A stretch of DNA of 49,462 nt, taken from positions 1 through 49,462 of the forward strand of contig JASHQK010000457.1 of NCBI GenBank assembly GCA_030039195.1, written 5' to 3'. The first letter of the stretch is position 1, and each line of letters begins with the position of its first letter. The notes under the pieces were generated by a model that saw only the letters and a list, made by a program, of their open reading frames with translations, was not told the DNA's origin and did no database searches. Source of the stretch: Candidatus Sulfotelmatobacter sp. (GTDB lineage Bacteria > Acidobacteriota > Terriglobia > Terriglobales > Acidobacteriaceae). Shown one piece after another: positions 33,341 through 42,323 of this stretch. Both the position numbers and the translations under genes were made by a program.

Positions 33341-34689
33341 AAGTTTCCTGGCTGAGCAGACCTCTCAATGCAGTCGCTGTATCGATCCTATTTATTCTTG
33401 CCTTCACAATTCCAACGCCCGCCTCCGCCCAGGTCCTTAAAATCGTTGTCGATGACACGATCCAGCCCATTACCGCTGAGTACATTTCCCGCGCGGCTGA
33501 GCAGGCCGGGAACAATAACAACCAGGCCCTGCTGATCGAACTCAATACGCCCGGTGGTCTGGTGAGTTCCACACGCGAGATTATTCAGAGCATCACGTCT
33601 TCGCGCGTGCCGGTCATCGTTTTTGTCACCCCCACCGGCGGTCACGCTGGTTCAGCAGGAATTTTCATTCTCGAATGCGCCGACATCGCCGCCATGGCTC
33701 CGGGAACCGCGGCGGGGGCGGCGCATCCCGTCGCTCTGATCGGTCCCATGCAGCTCAAAACCGATGATGAGATGAAGCAGAAAATCGAGAACGATGCCGC
33801 GGCGCTGATGCGCTCGGTCACCTCGAAGCGCGGACGCAACATCGAAGCCGCCGAGAGTGCCGTGCGCCAATCGAAGTCGTTCACCGAACAGGAAGCGCTC
33901 ACCGCTCACCTCATTGACTACGTAGCATCTAGCCCCGAGGATCTCTTCCGCCAGATGCAAGGCAGGCCGTTCAAACGCTTCAATGGTGAAGGTGACACGC
34001 TCAATCTCGTCGGTCAGACCATCCTCGATTACCACATGACGGTCAAGGAACGTGTGCTCGACGTTCTCATGGACCCGAACATCGCTTTTCTTCTGCTCGC
34101 GATCGGCGCGCTGGCACTCTATATCGAATTCAACCATCCGGGCGCGGTGATTCCGGGAACTGTCGGGGTGGTCTTTATCCTGCTCGCGATTTTTGCCCTG
34201 AATCTGCTGCCGACGCGTTTCGCCGCCCTCGGATTGATCCTGGGTGCCTTTGCCCTTTTCGCGGCGGAAGCCAAGTTTGCCAGCCATGGCATTCTCACCA
34301 TCGGCGGAATTATTTTGCTCACGCTGGGCGGCCTGTTGCTGGTCGATGCGCCCATCCCGCAGATGCGGGTTCACTTGGTGACGGCCTTGGCCGTTAGTGT
34401 TCCGTTCGGCATTATTACGGCGTTTCTCATGACCATCGCGGTGCGAGCCCGGCGCAACAAAGTCGTCACCGGAGCACAGGGACTGGTCGGCGAAACCGGC
34501 GTCGCGCAGACCGCGCTTTCTCCGCACGGCAAAGTTTTCGTTCACGGCGAACTGTGGGATGCGATCGCTTCCACACCTCTCGCTGTCGGCGAACTGGTTC
34601 GCGTGAAAAATGTCGATGGGTTGATGCTCCAAGTTGTGCCGCTCGGTGCGGCCGCTCCGGAACCCTCGGCGAAAACGACCTTGGCGTGA
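33337..34689 (+). CDS. NfeD family membrane-bound serine protease (long form)
   Basis: Long NfeD proteins combine a ClpP-like protease, a membrane domain and an OB-fold. The 450-residue product has a signal peptide (AVAVSILFILAFTIPTPASA). The protease domain (about 30-215) has catalytic Ser106 in GGHAGSAG and Lys147 exactly 41 residues on, the same spacing as the Ser97-Lys138 dyad of archaeal PH1510. About four membrane helices follow (235-365), then an OB-fold (TGAQGLVGETGVAQTALSPHGKVFVHGELWDA). Long NfeD genes usually sit beside a stomatin gene whose product they cleave. None is present here; the next gene encodes an unrelated small membrane protein. Confidence 0.92.
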   Translation: MQVSWLSRPLNAVAVSILFILAFTIPTPASAQVLKIVVDDTIQPITAEYISRAAEQAGNNNNQALLIELNTPGGLVSSTREIIQSITSSRVPVIVFVTPTGGHAGSAGIFILECADIAAMAPGTAAGAAHPVALIGPMQLKTDDEMKQKIENDAAALMRSVTSKRGRNIEAAESAVRQSKSFTEQEALTAHLIDYVASSPEDLFRQMQGRPFKRFNGEGDTLNLVGQTILDYHMTVKERVLDVLMDPNIAFLLLAIGALALYIEFNHPGAVIPGTVGVVFILLAIFALNLLPTRFAALGLILGAFALFAAEAKFASHGILTIGGIILLTLGGLLLVDAPIPQMRVHLVTALAVSVPFGIITAFLMTIAVRARRNKVVTGAQGLVGETGVAQTALSPHGKVFVHGELWDAIASTPLAVGELVRVKNVDGLMLQVVPLGAAAPEPSAKTTLA

Positions 34690-34812
34690 AAACGGCAAAC
34701 CCCCGCTGCATTTCTTGTAAGTTCTCGTTCTGAGTGGAACAAGCGGAGTTACACTGAGCGACGTCATCCGCCTGGATTTTGAGACGTGTCCCCCCAAAGT
34801 TCCGGAGGCTGT

Positions 34813-35493
34813 ATGAGCCCACATGGTGCGGGAGTGGTCAGCTGCGCCGGATTCTTCTTCGCTCCGGTTAATGTTGTCGGAGAGATCGTAGGCGCAGTGG
34901 TGGTTTTGTCTGTCCTCTTCGTGTTCGGCGCGTTTGTCTGGCAGGTCTTCAGCTTTTCAGCCAAGCGCAAACGCTCAGGTCTCTCGCCGCAGGAGTTTGT
35001 CGCGGCCGGACAGCAGAAGGTCGCTGAGCAAATCCATCAAGCCGTCGACGAATGGAGCCTTCCGCCCGAACTGAGTCTTCCCGCGCCCCGGCCGCTTCGA
35101 AGCGGGAATCTGCTTCTTGCCTGGATGCCCGGCGCCTCGCTGCTCATCCTCATGGCTATTCTGGCCCTGATCACTTGGAATACGAAGCTCTATGTGTGGC
35201 CTTCGGTAAGTCTATTGGCCATCGGATGTGTGATGCGCTTCTTCCGCCACCGCAATGAAAGAAGATTATTGATGTACGGCGAACCTGCGCGGGCCGTGAT
35301 CACATATTCCGACAAGAGTCTCCATCACCTCAAGTATCACGATGGCGCGGGGACCTTGATTAGGGGACAGCTGGCACGAAACAGAGTCCACAATAAGGTT
35401 GTTGTGACTGTACTTTATGATCCCCAGCGACCGAGGCAGTTCATCAGTTATCCGGTGACGCGATACGCGATTGCTGTTCCGGGGAGCCTGTAG
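34813..35493 (+). CDS. Small membrane protein, DUF3592-like, unknown function
   Basis: A 226-residue protein that I cannot name securely. It has an N-terminal membrane segment (IVGAVVVLSVLFVFGAFVWQVF), a charged linker, and a pair of membrane helices near residues 110-150. The soluble tail reads YGEPARAVITYSDKS and VVVTVLYDPQRPRQFISYP. The last motif (V-x-V-x-Y-D-P-x-x-P) resembles DUF3592 proteins. The ATG at 34813 follows CGGAGG at ideal spacing; the track start at an upstream GTG is inferior. It lies 123 bases after the NfeD gene on the same strand, where a stomatin would be expected. Confidence 0.65.
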   Translation: MSPHGAGVVSCAGFFFAPVNVVGEIVGAVVVLSVLFVFGAFVWQVFSFSAKRKRSGLSPQEFVAAGQQKVAEQIHQAVDEWSLPPELSLPAPRPLRSGNLLLAWMPGASLLILMAILALITWNTKLYVWPSVSLLAIGCVMRFFRHRNERRLLMYGEPARAVITYSDKSLHHLKYHDGAGTLIRGQLARNRVHNKVVVTVLYDPQRPRQFISYPVTRYAIAVPGSL

Positions 35494-35504
35494 GGCCCGG
35501 CAGC

Positions 35505-36221
35505 TTACTTCAAATTGAACAACGCATTCACGTGTGCCGTGACCGTCACAGTTTGCGGCGTGAACTCTTCATTCGGTGCGGGTGTTGCGGCAGTGGCCAT
35601 CGCTTTCATCACCATGGGACGAGGCAAAATCGGCCGTGACTCATACGTGTCGATCGATGCATAGGACAACTCCCCCAGCACACGCCCACTGGCCCGCGCC
35701 AGCGTCTCGGCCGAGGCGCGCGCCCGCCGATAAGCATCCTCAACGGCCTTGTCCTTCGCCTCGTCCACATTCTCCAGGATGTAGCTCAGCGTCTGGCTTC
35801 CGCTTACGTTCGCATCGGCCAGCTGTCGCGTGACCGGCGCAACCTTCGCGAAGTCATTCAACTTGAGCGTTACGTCGGTCGTGACGCGGTATCCGACAAG
35901 CTTCTGCACATTGTTTTTCCAGTCGTACACCGGCTGCACCGACATGTAGCCGATCGTCGCTTGCTTCGGTTCGATTCCGTTCGCGCGCATGACTTCGCGC
36001 ACCGCGTCCACGTCTTTCGAGGCACGTGCGAACGCCGCTTGCGAAGTGTCTTCCTGCACCGAGATCTGGAACTGGATCTGCGCCGTATCCGGCGAAGCTT
36101 CGAATTTTCCATCCGCACCAACGTAAATTGCGTTGGCTTGCGGGCTGAGCGCAGAGTGCTCCTGCGCGGCCACAATAACGGGGAGAAACACAACGAGGAG
36201 AAAAACGCAGGGAGCTTTCAT
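35505..36221 (-). CDS. SIMPL-domain (DUF541) periplasmic protein
   Basis: A 238-residue secreted protein with a signal peptide (MKAPCVFLLVVFLPVIVAAQ) and one SIMPL/DUF541 domain. Recognisable parts are the opening strand VGADGKFEASPDTAQIQFQISVQ, the helix ASKDVDAVREVMRANGIEPKQ, and YRVTTDVTLKLNDFAKVAPVTRQLADANV. The helix AKDKAVEDAYRRARASAETLARASGRVLGEL and the final strand FTPQTVTVTAHVNALFNL complete it. Its biochemical function is unclear; relatives have been tied to oxidative stress. GGAGG precedes the ATG. Convergent with the small membrane protein gene, with an 11-bp gap. Confidence 0.9.
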   Translation of the reverse strand: MKAPCVFLLVVFLPVIVAAQEHSALSPQANAIYVGADGKFEASPDTAQIQFQISVQEDTSQAAFARASKDVDAVREVMRANGIEPKQATIGYMSVQPVYDWKNNVQKLVGYRVTTDVTLKLNDFAKVAPVTRQLADANVSGSQTLSYILENVDEAKDKAVEDAYRRARASAETLARASGRVLGELSYASIDTYESRPILPRPMVMKAMATAATPAPNEEFTPQTVTVTAHVNALFNLK

Positions 36222-36296
36222 GGGAGACCTCCAAGGAAATTATGGACGAAAACCTCTTCCTCGGCAGAACGCAGGCTTGGATAAGAAATGTCCGAT

Positions 36297-37382
36297 TTAA
36301 TTTTTGCTGGTGGCGTAGGTGGCGCGGTCGACTTGGGCGGCAATATCGCGGCGCAAGTCCTCCCAGATCGAGTCCGGCATCTCCAGAAAGACCTGCACCA
36401 CTTCCGGATCGAACTGCGATCCTGAGCAGCGCTTGATTTCCGCACGCGCCGCCGAGAGCGGTTGCGCCGGCCGGTAGACGCGATCGGAAGTGATCGCATC
36501 CAGCGTGTCGGCGACGGAAAAGATACGGGACCCAAGGGGAATTTCCACACCCTTCAACCGCCGCGGGTATCCCGTCCCGTCGAAGCGCTCCTGGTGCGAA
36601 TAAACGATCTCTGCCGCTTCCCGCAGAACCGGAATCTTCAGCACCAGCTTGTAGCCCAGGTAGCAGTGCTCCCGCATGACCGCGATTTCCTCGGGGGTAA
36701 GTTTGCTGGGCTTGTTCAGAATGTTGTCGGGAATCGCGATCTTGCCGACATCGTGCAGCAGCGCCCCGCGCGCAATAATCTCAATCTCTTCCTTGGGAAC
36801 GCCCATGCGACTCGCGATCGCCATCGTGTAAGCGGTCACACGCTGCGAGTGTCCTTGCGTCTCATGGTCTTTATAGTCCAGCGCTTCCACCAGCACTTCC
36901 AGCGTGATATTGTGCGAGCGCTTCAATTCCTCAACCGCGGTCTGCAGCTGATCGGTTCTGGCCGCGACCAGCGATTCCAGGTTCATCTGATAGGTGCGGT
37001 TTTCGACTTTCAGCCGCCGATTCTCCAGTGCCCGGCTGACCGCGTTCAGCAACTGTTCCCGCTCAAACGGCTTCAACAGATAGTCGTAGGCCCCGTTGCG
37101 AATCGCGTCCAGGGCCACGGAGATATCGTGCACCGCGGTCACCATCACCACCGGCATGTCCGGATATTTCTCTTTGGCCCGCTCCAGCAGCCCAATGCCG
37201 TCCAGATCGGCCATCATCAGGTCCGAGAGCATCAGCTCAAATTCGCTCCCGGAGGTGAGCAAGGCCAGCGCTTCCATGCCGGAACCGGCCTGCGTGCAGG
37301 CGTAGCCGGCGGTGGTCAGCATCTGGGCCACGATGTCACGTATCGATTCTTCGTCGTCAACGACCAGGATGCGGTCCGCCAT
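36297..37382 (-). CDS. Response regulator with HD-GYP phosphodiesterase domain
   Basis: A 361-residue response regulator that probably degrades cyclic di-GMP. Residues 1-120 are a receiver with the acidic pair in VVDDEES, the phosphorylated Asp in MLSDLMMADLDG, Thr in VVMVTAV and Lys in YLLKPFE, all present. A coiled linker follows (VENRTYQMNLESLVAARTDQLQTAVEEL). Residues about 160-340 are HD-GYP: HETQGHSQRV, ALLHDVGKIAIPDNILNKPSKL and VYSHQERFDGTGYPRRLKG, retaining the HD pair and GYP triad. It is divergent from a hybrid histidine kinase (137-bp spacer), a likely partner. Confidence 0.94.
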   Translation of the reverse strand: MADRILVVDDEESIRDIVAQMLTTAGYACTQAGSGMEALALLTSGSEFELMLSDLMMADLDGIGLLERAKEKYPDMPVVMVTAVHDISVALDAIRNGAYDYLLKPFEREQLLNAVSRALENRRLKVENRTYQMNLESLVAARTDQLQTAVEELKRSHNITLEVLVEALDYKDHETQGHSQRVTAYTMAIASRMGVPKEEIEIIARGALLHDVGKIAIPDNILNKPSKLTPEEIAVMREHCYLGYKLVLKIPVLREAAEIVYSHQERFDGTGYPRRLKGVEIPLGSRIFSVADTLDAITSDRVYRPAQPLSAARAEIKRCSGSQFDPEVVQVFLEMPDSIWEDLRRDIAAQVDRATYATSKN

Positions 37383-37519
37383 GCGAATACACGGAAGTCT
37401 ATCGGCGATTGTAACCCCGGAACGAGATTCCGAAAGTAATCAATCAGGTCCTGTTTCCTCATCGAGAAAAACCCATCCCGTGGTATTCAGGAGTCAGGAA
37501 TCCGTACGTCCGAAACTCG

Positions 37520-40500
37520 ATGACCGTTTCTCTGAGCCCACTTTGGAGCATCGCCGACCAGCTTGGAATCACCAGGCCTTCCGTCCCCGACCTGGCGCTG
37601 ATTGTGCTGCTGGCGGCTTCCCTGCTCGTTCTACTGGCTTTTCGGGAGACGTACCTCAAGGTCTGGACCTTGGGCTGGGCTGCGCTGGTTGTGTCTCGCG
37701 TGATCGAGCATTCGCTGATCGCCAGATTTCCCGCACCTTTCGGGGAGGTTGCGGTGCAGGCGAGTTTCGTGCTGGCGACAGGATTACTTGCCGGCGCAGT
37801 CCTGCTTTATTCCCGCAGCAGCAACCTGCTGGTTCCGCTGGCAGCCATTACGCCAATCCTTGTAGGATGCGCTGGCGCGCGCGTCCTGCTCGCGCCGGAA
37901 TCTTTGCCGCTGCGCATGGCGGTGGAAGTCAGCTATCGCATCGTTTTGCTGACTGCGGCCATTGCGCTCTTGCGCGCTCGTCGCGGCCGCTTCCAGCCTG
38001 CCGCGTGGCTGCTTGCTTTATGCCTGCCGTTCCTGCACCTCGCGTGGGCACCGTTCACCGACCGGATTCCGGAAGTCGCATGGCTTGCGGTCGAAATCGC
38101 CCTCGCCACGAGTGTGCTGCTCATCGTCTTTTCAGAATCGCGCCGCCGCAGCCAGCGCTTGCTGGCCATGCAGGCGCTGACCCAGTCGATCGCCGGAGCG
38201 CAGCAATACGGCAACGTCGTTGAGCCCGCTCTTGAACACCTGCAGCGGGCAGCCGGCGTTCGCGCCGCCTGGTTCCGCTTGCTCGAAAGCGGACAACTCG
38301 TCGCCACCCACGCGGTCGGCCTTTCCGGCGACTTTCTGCGCGATGCCGGCATGGCCGAGTTGACCGACGATCTGGCGAAGCTGCTGAGTCAATCCCAAGC
38401 TCGCGTCTCATCGCGCGAAGCGGCCGCTCCCGAAATCCCCGAACTGCTGAAGACCGAACACATTGCGCAGGTGGTGACCCTGCCCGTCGTCGGCAGCAAA
38501 GCACCCGTCGGCTTGCTGATGCTCGGAACCTCCAGCCGCCGCGAGTGGACGAAAGAAGAACTGGCTTTCCTCGAAGCCTACGCCCGTCAATTAGCCGTCG
38601 CCGTGGAAAACTTCCGGCTGCTCGAGCAGGTCTTGCGCTCGCAGCGCCAGTGGATGAATACCTTCGATTCCATCCACGACATCATCCTTGCTCACGACGC
38701 CGATTACCGCATCATCAAGGCCAACCAGGTCCTGCTCGAACATTTAGGCAAGGCCGCCGCCGACGTTCTGGGCAGCACCTGCGATGCCGCTCTGCCCCAC
38801 GTCTACGGCGAGTGGACCGGCTGCCCTTACTGCGCCACGGTGGCGGATGAGGAATTTGTCGAGGGCGCCGACCCCTGCTTTGGCGGCTTCTCCGTCGTCT
38901 CCACTTCTTCGTACTCCGAACAGGGCAGCCCGCAAAAAGGCATTATTCACGTCGTCCGCGACATCACCGACCGCCGCACCGCGGAAGAGAAGTACCGGCT
39001 TCTGTTTGAGCAGGTGCAGGAGGGCGTCTACGTGGCCAGCCGCGATGGACGCCTGATCGATTGCAACGACGCCTTCGTTCACATGCTGGGTTACTCAAAG
39101 CCCGAAGAACTGATGGTGCTCAACGTCGACTCGGAAATCTGCGTCGACTCGCGCCAGCGCGAGGCCTTCCTGCGCGAGATCGAAGCGCATAATTACGTTC
39201 GCAATTTCGAAATCACGATGCGCCGCAAAGATGGTTCCCTTCTGCTTGCGGCCGAAAGCAGCTTTGCTACCCGCGACGCCACGGGCAACATTGAGCGCTA
39301 CCAGAGTTTCGTTCTTGACGTAACGGAAAAGCGCCGCGCGGAAGAGGAAATGCGGCGCCGTAATCGCGAGCTCAACGCGCTCAATGCCATGGCCGTCGTG
39401 GCGGCGCAATCGTTCGATCTCGACGAGATTCTGAACCTCACGCTGCGTCAGGTCGTCACCCTGTTCGGAGCCGAAAGCGGATCGGTCTACCTGTCAGACG
39501 TCGATTCGCCGACGTTCCGCCGCCGCGCCGCCTGGGGTCCGCGGAGCCGCGAGAAAGTGCGCGCAGCCGAGGTCACCTTCGATGAGGGCTTGGGCGACCT
39601 CATCGTCCGCTCGCGCACCGAAGTCATCACCGCCGAATATTTGCCGCACCTGCCGCCGCAGGTCGCCGAATTCCTGAAATCCGACCCCGACCGCTCCTGG
39701 ATCTGGGTTCTGTTCTGGGGCAAAGACGCTCCCGTCGGCATCATGGGCCTGTGCAGCCATCTCGGCTACGAATATTCCTCCAACGACGAAAATCTGCTGG
39801 TCGCCATCAGTCGCCAGCTGGCCACCACTATCGAGAAAGTCCGGCTCTACGAAGAAACCTGCCGCGCCTACGAAGACTTGCGCAAGACGCAGGAACAGCT
39901 CTTGCAGAGCGAGAAAATGTCGGCCGTCGGCCAGTTGATTGCCGGCGTCGCCCACGAACTCAACAATCCGCTCACTGCAATTCTGGGCTATGCCGAGTTG
40001 CTCGAAACCGAAGGCCTGAACGAGCGCGCCAAAGATTACGTCAGCAAGCTGTTCAAACAAGCGCAGCGCACACATCGCGTGGTGCAGAATCTTCTCTCGT
40101 TTGCCCGTCAGCGCAAGCCGGAACGCGAAGAAGTCGACATTCGCAAAGTGCTTGACGAGACTCTTGCCCTGCGCGATTACGATCTCAAAAGCAATAACAT
40201 CGCCGTCGAGCGCGAAGCTCCGTCCGATCCCGTGATGGTCGTCGCCGACCCGCACCAGATCGAACAGGTCTTTCTCAATATCATCAACAATGCGGTCGAC
40301 GCGATTCTCGAAACCGGACGCACCGGCAGGATTAAAATCCGGGTCTTCTCAGAAAACGGACACATTTGCACCCAATTCGCCGACGATGGCCCCGGGCTCA
40401 AAGATCCCAAGCGCATCTTCGATCCTTTCTATACCACCAAGAGCGTGGGCAAAGGCACCGGCCTGGGACTGAGCATCTGTTACGGGATTGTCAAGGAACA

Positions 40501-41041
40501 CGGCGGCGACATCACCGCCTTTAATGGCCCCGAAGGCGGCGCGGTCATTGAAGTCAAGTTGCCCGTCGTGGCCGTCACCTCCGCCCCGGAAGTGCCGACA
40601 CGGGCTGCGAAGCCACGCGAAGGCGCGATCAGTGGACGCGTTCTGCTCGTCGAAGAGGAAGAAGCCGTTCTCGAATTCGAGCGCGATGTGCTGGCGGGCG
40701 CGGGAGCCGCTGTCGTTGCGTCCAAGTCCACCGAGGAAGTCAAGACTCGCTTGCTCTCTGAGCCCTTCGACGCCTTGATCCTCAACGGCAAAATGCCCGG
40801 TGAATGGAATGCCCGCGAATCCTATGCCTGGATCAAGTCGAACTGCCCAGCCATCGACGGCCACGTCCTGTTCACATTCTCCAACGGCATCGACGCCGAC
40901 AACGTCCAGAGCGATGCCCGTCGATTCCTGCAGGAAAACAACGTCCCCTACTTGGTTAAGCCCTTCGAAGTCGCCGAACTGATCGCCCAGACCCGCAAGC
41001 TACTGCCGAAGGCGCAAGCAGCAGGCGCGGGCGCGGACTAA
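37520..41041 (+). CDS. Multi-sensor hybrid histidine kinase with degenerate receiver
   Basis: A 1173-residue membrane histidine kinase. Order: about seven membrane helices (1-205), GAF (about 215-365), PAS with C435-P-Y-C438 (about 370-480), PAS (485-605), GAF (about 625-775), HisKA with the phosphorylated His in VAHELNNPL (H812), and HATPase (NIINNAVDAI, DDGPGL, GTGLGLSICYGI). A C-terminal receiver-like domain follows (1038-1160). In that domain the phosphoacceptor position reads ILNGKMPG, so Asp is replaced by Asn1089, while the acidic cluster (EEEE) and the Lys of VKPFE remain. It probably cannot accept phosphate. The kinase may signal to the divergent HD-GYP regulator; that is inference from position. 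The ligand is unknown. Confidence 0.92.
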   Translation: MTVSLSPLWSIADQLGITRPSVPDLALIVLLAASLLVLLAFRETYLKVWTLGWAALVVSRVIEHSLIARFPAPFGEVAVQASFVLATGLLAGAVLLYSRSSNLLVPLAAITPILVGCAGARVLLAPESLPLRMAVEVSYRIVLLTAAIALLRARRGRFQPAAWLLALCLPFLHLAWAPFTDRIPEVAWLAVEIALATSVLLIVFSESRRRSQRLLAMQALTQSIAGAQQYGNVVEPALEHLQRAAGVRAAWFRLLESGQLVATHAVGLSGDFLRDAGMAELTDDLAKLLSQSQARVSSREAAAPEIPELLKTEHIAQVVTLPVVGSKAPVGLLMLGTSSRREWTKEELAFLEAYARQLAVAVENFRLLEQVLRSQRQWMNTFDSIHDIILAHDADYRIIKANQVLLEHLGKAAADVLGSTCDAALPHVYGEWTGCPYCATVADEEFVEGADPCFGGFSVVSTSSYSEQGSPQKGIIHVVRDITDRRTAEEKYRLLFEQVQEGVYVASRDGRLIDCNDAFVHMLGYSKPEELMVLNVDSEICVDSRQREAFLREIEAHNYVRNFEITMRRKDGSLLLAAESSFATRDATGNIERYQSFVLDVTEKRRAEEEMRRRNRELNALNAMAVVAAQSFDLDEILNLTLRQVVTLFGAESGSVYLSDVDSPTFRRRAAWGPRSREKVRAAEVTFDEGLGDLIVRSRTEVITAEYLPHLPPQVAEFLKSDPDRSWIWVLFWGKDAPVGIMGLCSHLGYEYSSNDENLLVAISRQLATTIEKVRLYEETCRAYEDLRKTQEQLLQSEKMSAVGQLIAGVAHELNNPLTAILGYAELLETEGLNERAKDYVSKLFKQAQRTHRVVQNLLSFARQRKPEREEVDIRKVLDETLALRDYDLKSNNIAVEREAPSDPVMVVADPHQIEQVFLNIINNAVDAILETGRTGRIKIRVFSENGHICTQFADDGPGLKDPKRIFDPFYTTKSVGKGTGLGLSICYGIVKEHGGDITAFNGPEGGAVIEVKLPVVAVTSAPEVPTRAAKPREGAISGRVLLVEEEEAVLEFERDVLAGAGAAVVASKSTEEVKTRLLSEPFDALILNGKMPGEWNARESYAWIKSNCPAIDGHVLFTFSNGIDADNVQSDARRFLQENNVPYLVKPFEVAELIAQTRKLLPKAQAAGAGAD

Positions 41042-41113
41042 TCCGCTCGGAAGCGAGATTAGTCACCCTGGGCTGTGCAGCCTTGGCGACGGAAATTCTG
41101 TGTTAAGCTACCT

Positions 41114-41127
41114 ACGTTCGCGAACGT
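41114..41127. promoter_or_regulatory. 14-bp perfect palindrome upstream of the alginate-lyase gene
   Basis: ACGTTCGCGAACGT is self-complementary over all 14 bases and lies 51 bases before the PL5 gene start. It could be an operator for a dimeric repressor. The family is not assignable by eye. Confidence 0.45.
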
Positions 41128-41178
41128 CTAAAGCCTTGGCTTGGTCATGCCCAATATTCAAGGCTGCGTGGGGTAGAC

Positions 41179-42237
41179 ATGAGGCACGCTTCGCGTTCGG
41201 TCTGGATCGTTGCTCTCGTTAGTTTCCTTCTAACTCTTAGGGCTTTTGCAAGCGACGCCCCTTTGCGGTCGCCGTGGGATAACCCGATCACGGCAAACGA
41301 ATCCGCTTTTTCCTGTCCCGCAACTTCTCCGCTCCCCCGTGACTTCGCCACGAATTCTTACCTCCTCGACCCTCAACATTCGATCCCTGATCCCCTTTTG
41401 CTCCAGGCGCACAAAGAATCTGTCGCCCTCATCCAGGACTTCTCGCGGGCCGTCGTCAAAGCGGCAGATGCGTTCCAAACGAAGGGCAGCCGGGCTGCGG
41501 CCGAGTGTGCGGTTTCGCTCCTCGAAGCAGCAGCCAATCAGGGAGCCCTCGCGGGAAGAATGGACGGCCATCAGGCGGTCTACGAACAGGGATCGAATCT
41601 GGGAGCATGGGCAATCGCGTTTCTGAAGGTGCGCTCCAGCGGCGTCGTGTCTGACGAGCAAAGCAGGACGATCACGGGCTGGCTGAGGCAATTGGCGAAT
41701 GCGAACCGTGCCTACTACGACGCCAGACGCCTGCGCCCCGGACCAAACGATGGCTACAGCCATCATCTGTATTGGGCGGGATTCGCCGTGGCTGCCGCCG
41801 CCGTCGCCAACGACGACCGCGCGTTGTTTCAATGGGCGATGGATACGTACGGCCAGGGGTTGAGCGACATTCGCGAGGACGGGACACTGCCGATCGAAAT
41901 GAACCGGGGCCAATTGGCGTTGCATTCCCACTTATATGCGCTCGCTCCACTTGTGATGCTCGCAGAGTTTGGGGAAGTCAACGGAATGGGCCTCTATGCC
42001 GAGCACGACTCCGCTATTGGACGCTTGATCGCACGGTGCGTCGACGGCCTGGAAGATCCGGGCTTTTTCCAGCAGCAGACCGGGGTCGAGCAGGCCATGC
42101 CTGCAGAGATTGAGCCATGGGAGATCAGCTGGGCGAAACCCTACACGCGCCGCTTCCCCAATCCAAAGATTTCAGCTTTGCTTGCCAAGGCGCCGCGGTT
42201 GAACTACACCATGCTCGGAGGCTTGCCGCCAGCCTAG
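41179..42237 (+). CDS. PL5 alginate lyase (AlgL-like)
   Basis: PL5 enzymes cut poly-mannuronate by beta-elimination. The 352-residue precursor has a signal peptide (SVWIVALVSFLLTLRAFA), so it is exported. It shows the PL5 core: GYSHHLYWAGFAVAAAAVANDD corresponds to the AlgL NNHSYW helix, and DIREDGTLPIEMNRGQLALHSHLYALAPLVMLAE corresponds to the AlgL GTLPLEM-RG-ALHYH-YAL segment with its catalytic His, Arg and aromatic residues. In the last motif the usual Tyr of LHYH is Ser (LHSH), and NNHS is replaced by GYSHH, so substrate or activity may differ. No alginate biosynthesis genes are nearby, which suggests a scavenging or glycan-remodelling role. Confidence 0.78.
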   Translation: MRHASRSVWIVALVSFLLTLRAFASDAPLRSPWDNPITANESAFSCPATSPLPRDFATNSYLLDPQHSIPDPLLLQAHKESVALIQDFSRAVVKAADAFQTKGSRAAAECAVSLLEAAANQGALAGRMDGHQAVYEQGSNLGAWAIAFLKVRSSGVVSDEQSRTITGWLRQLANANRAYYDARRLRPGPNDGYSHHLYWAGFAVAAAAVANDDRALFQWAMDTYGQGLSDIREDGTLPIEMNRGQLALHSHLYALAPLVMLAEFGEVNGMGLYAEHDSAIGRLIARCVDGLEDPGFFQQQTGVEQAMPAEIEPWEISWAKPYTRRFPNPKISALLAKAPRLNYTMLGGLPPA

Positions 42238-42323
42238 CTCCGGCGATGACGCAACGTCCCCGAAACGCACAGCCCTCCACACCCTTCCTCTATTCCCTCG
42301 TGCGCTAAACTAGCCACAGCCCC

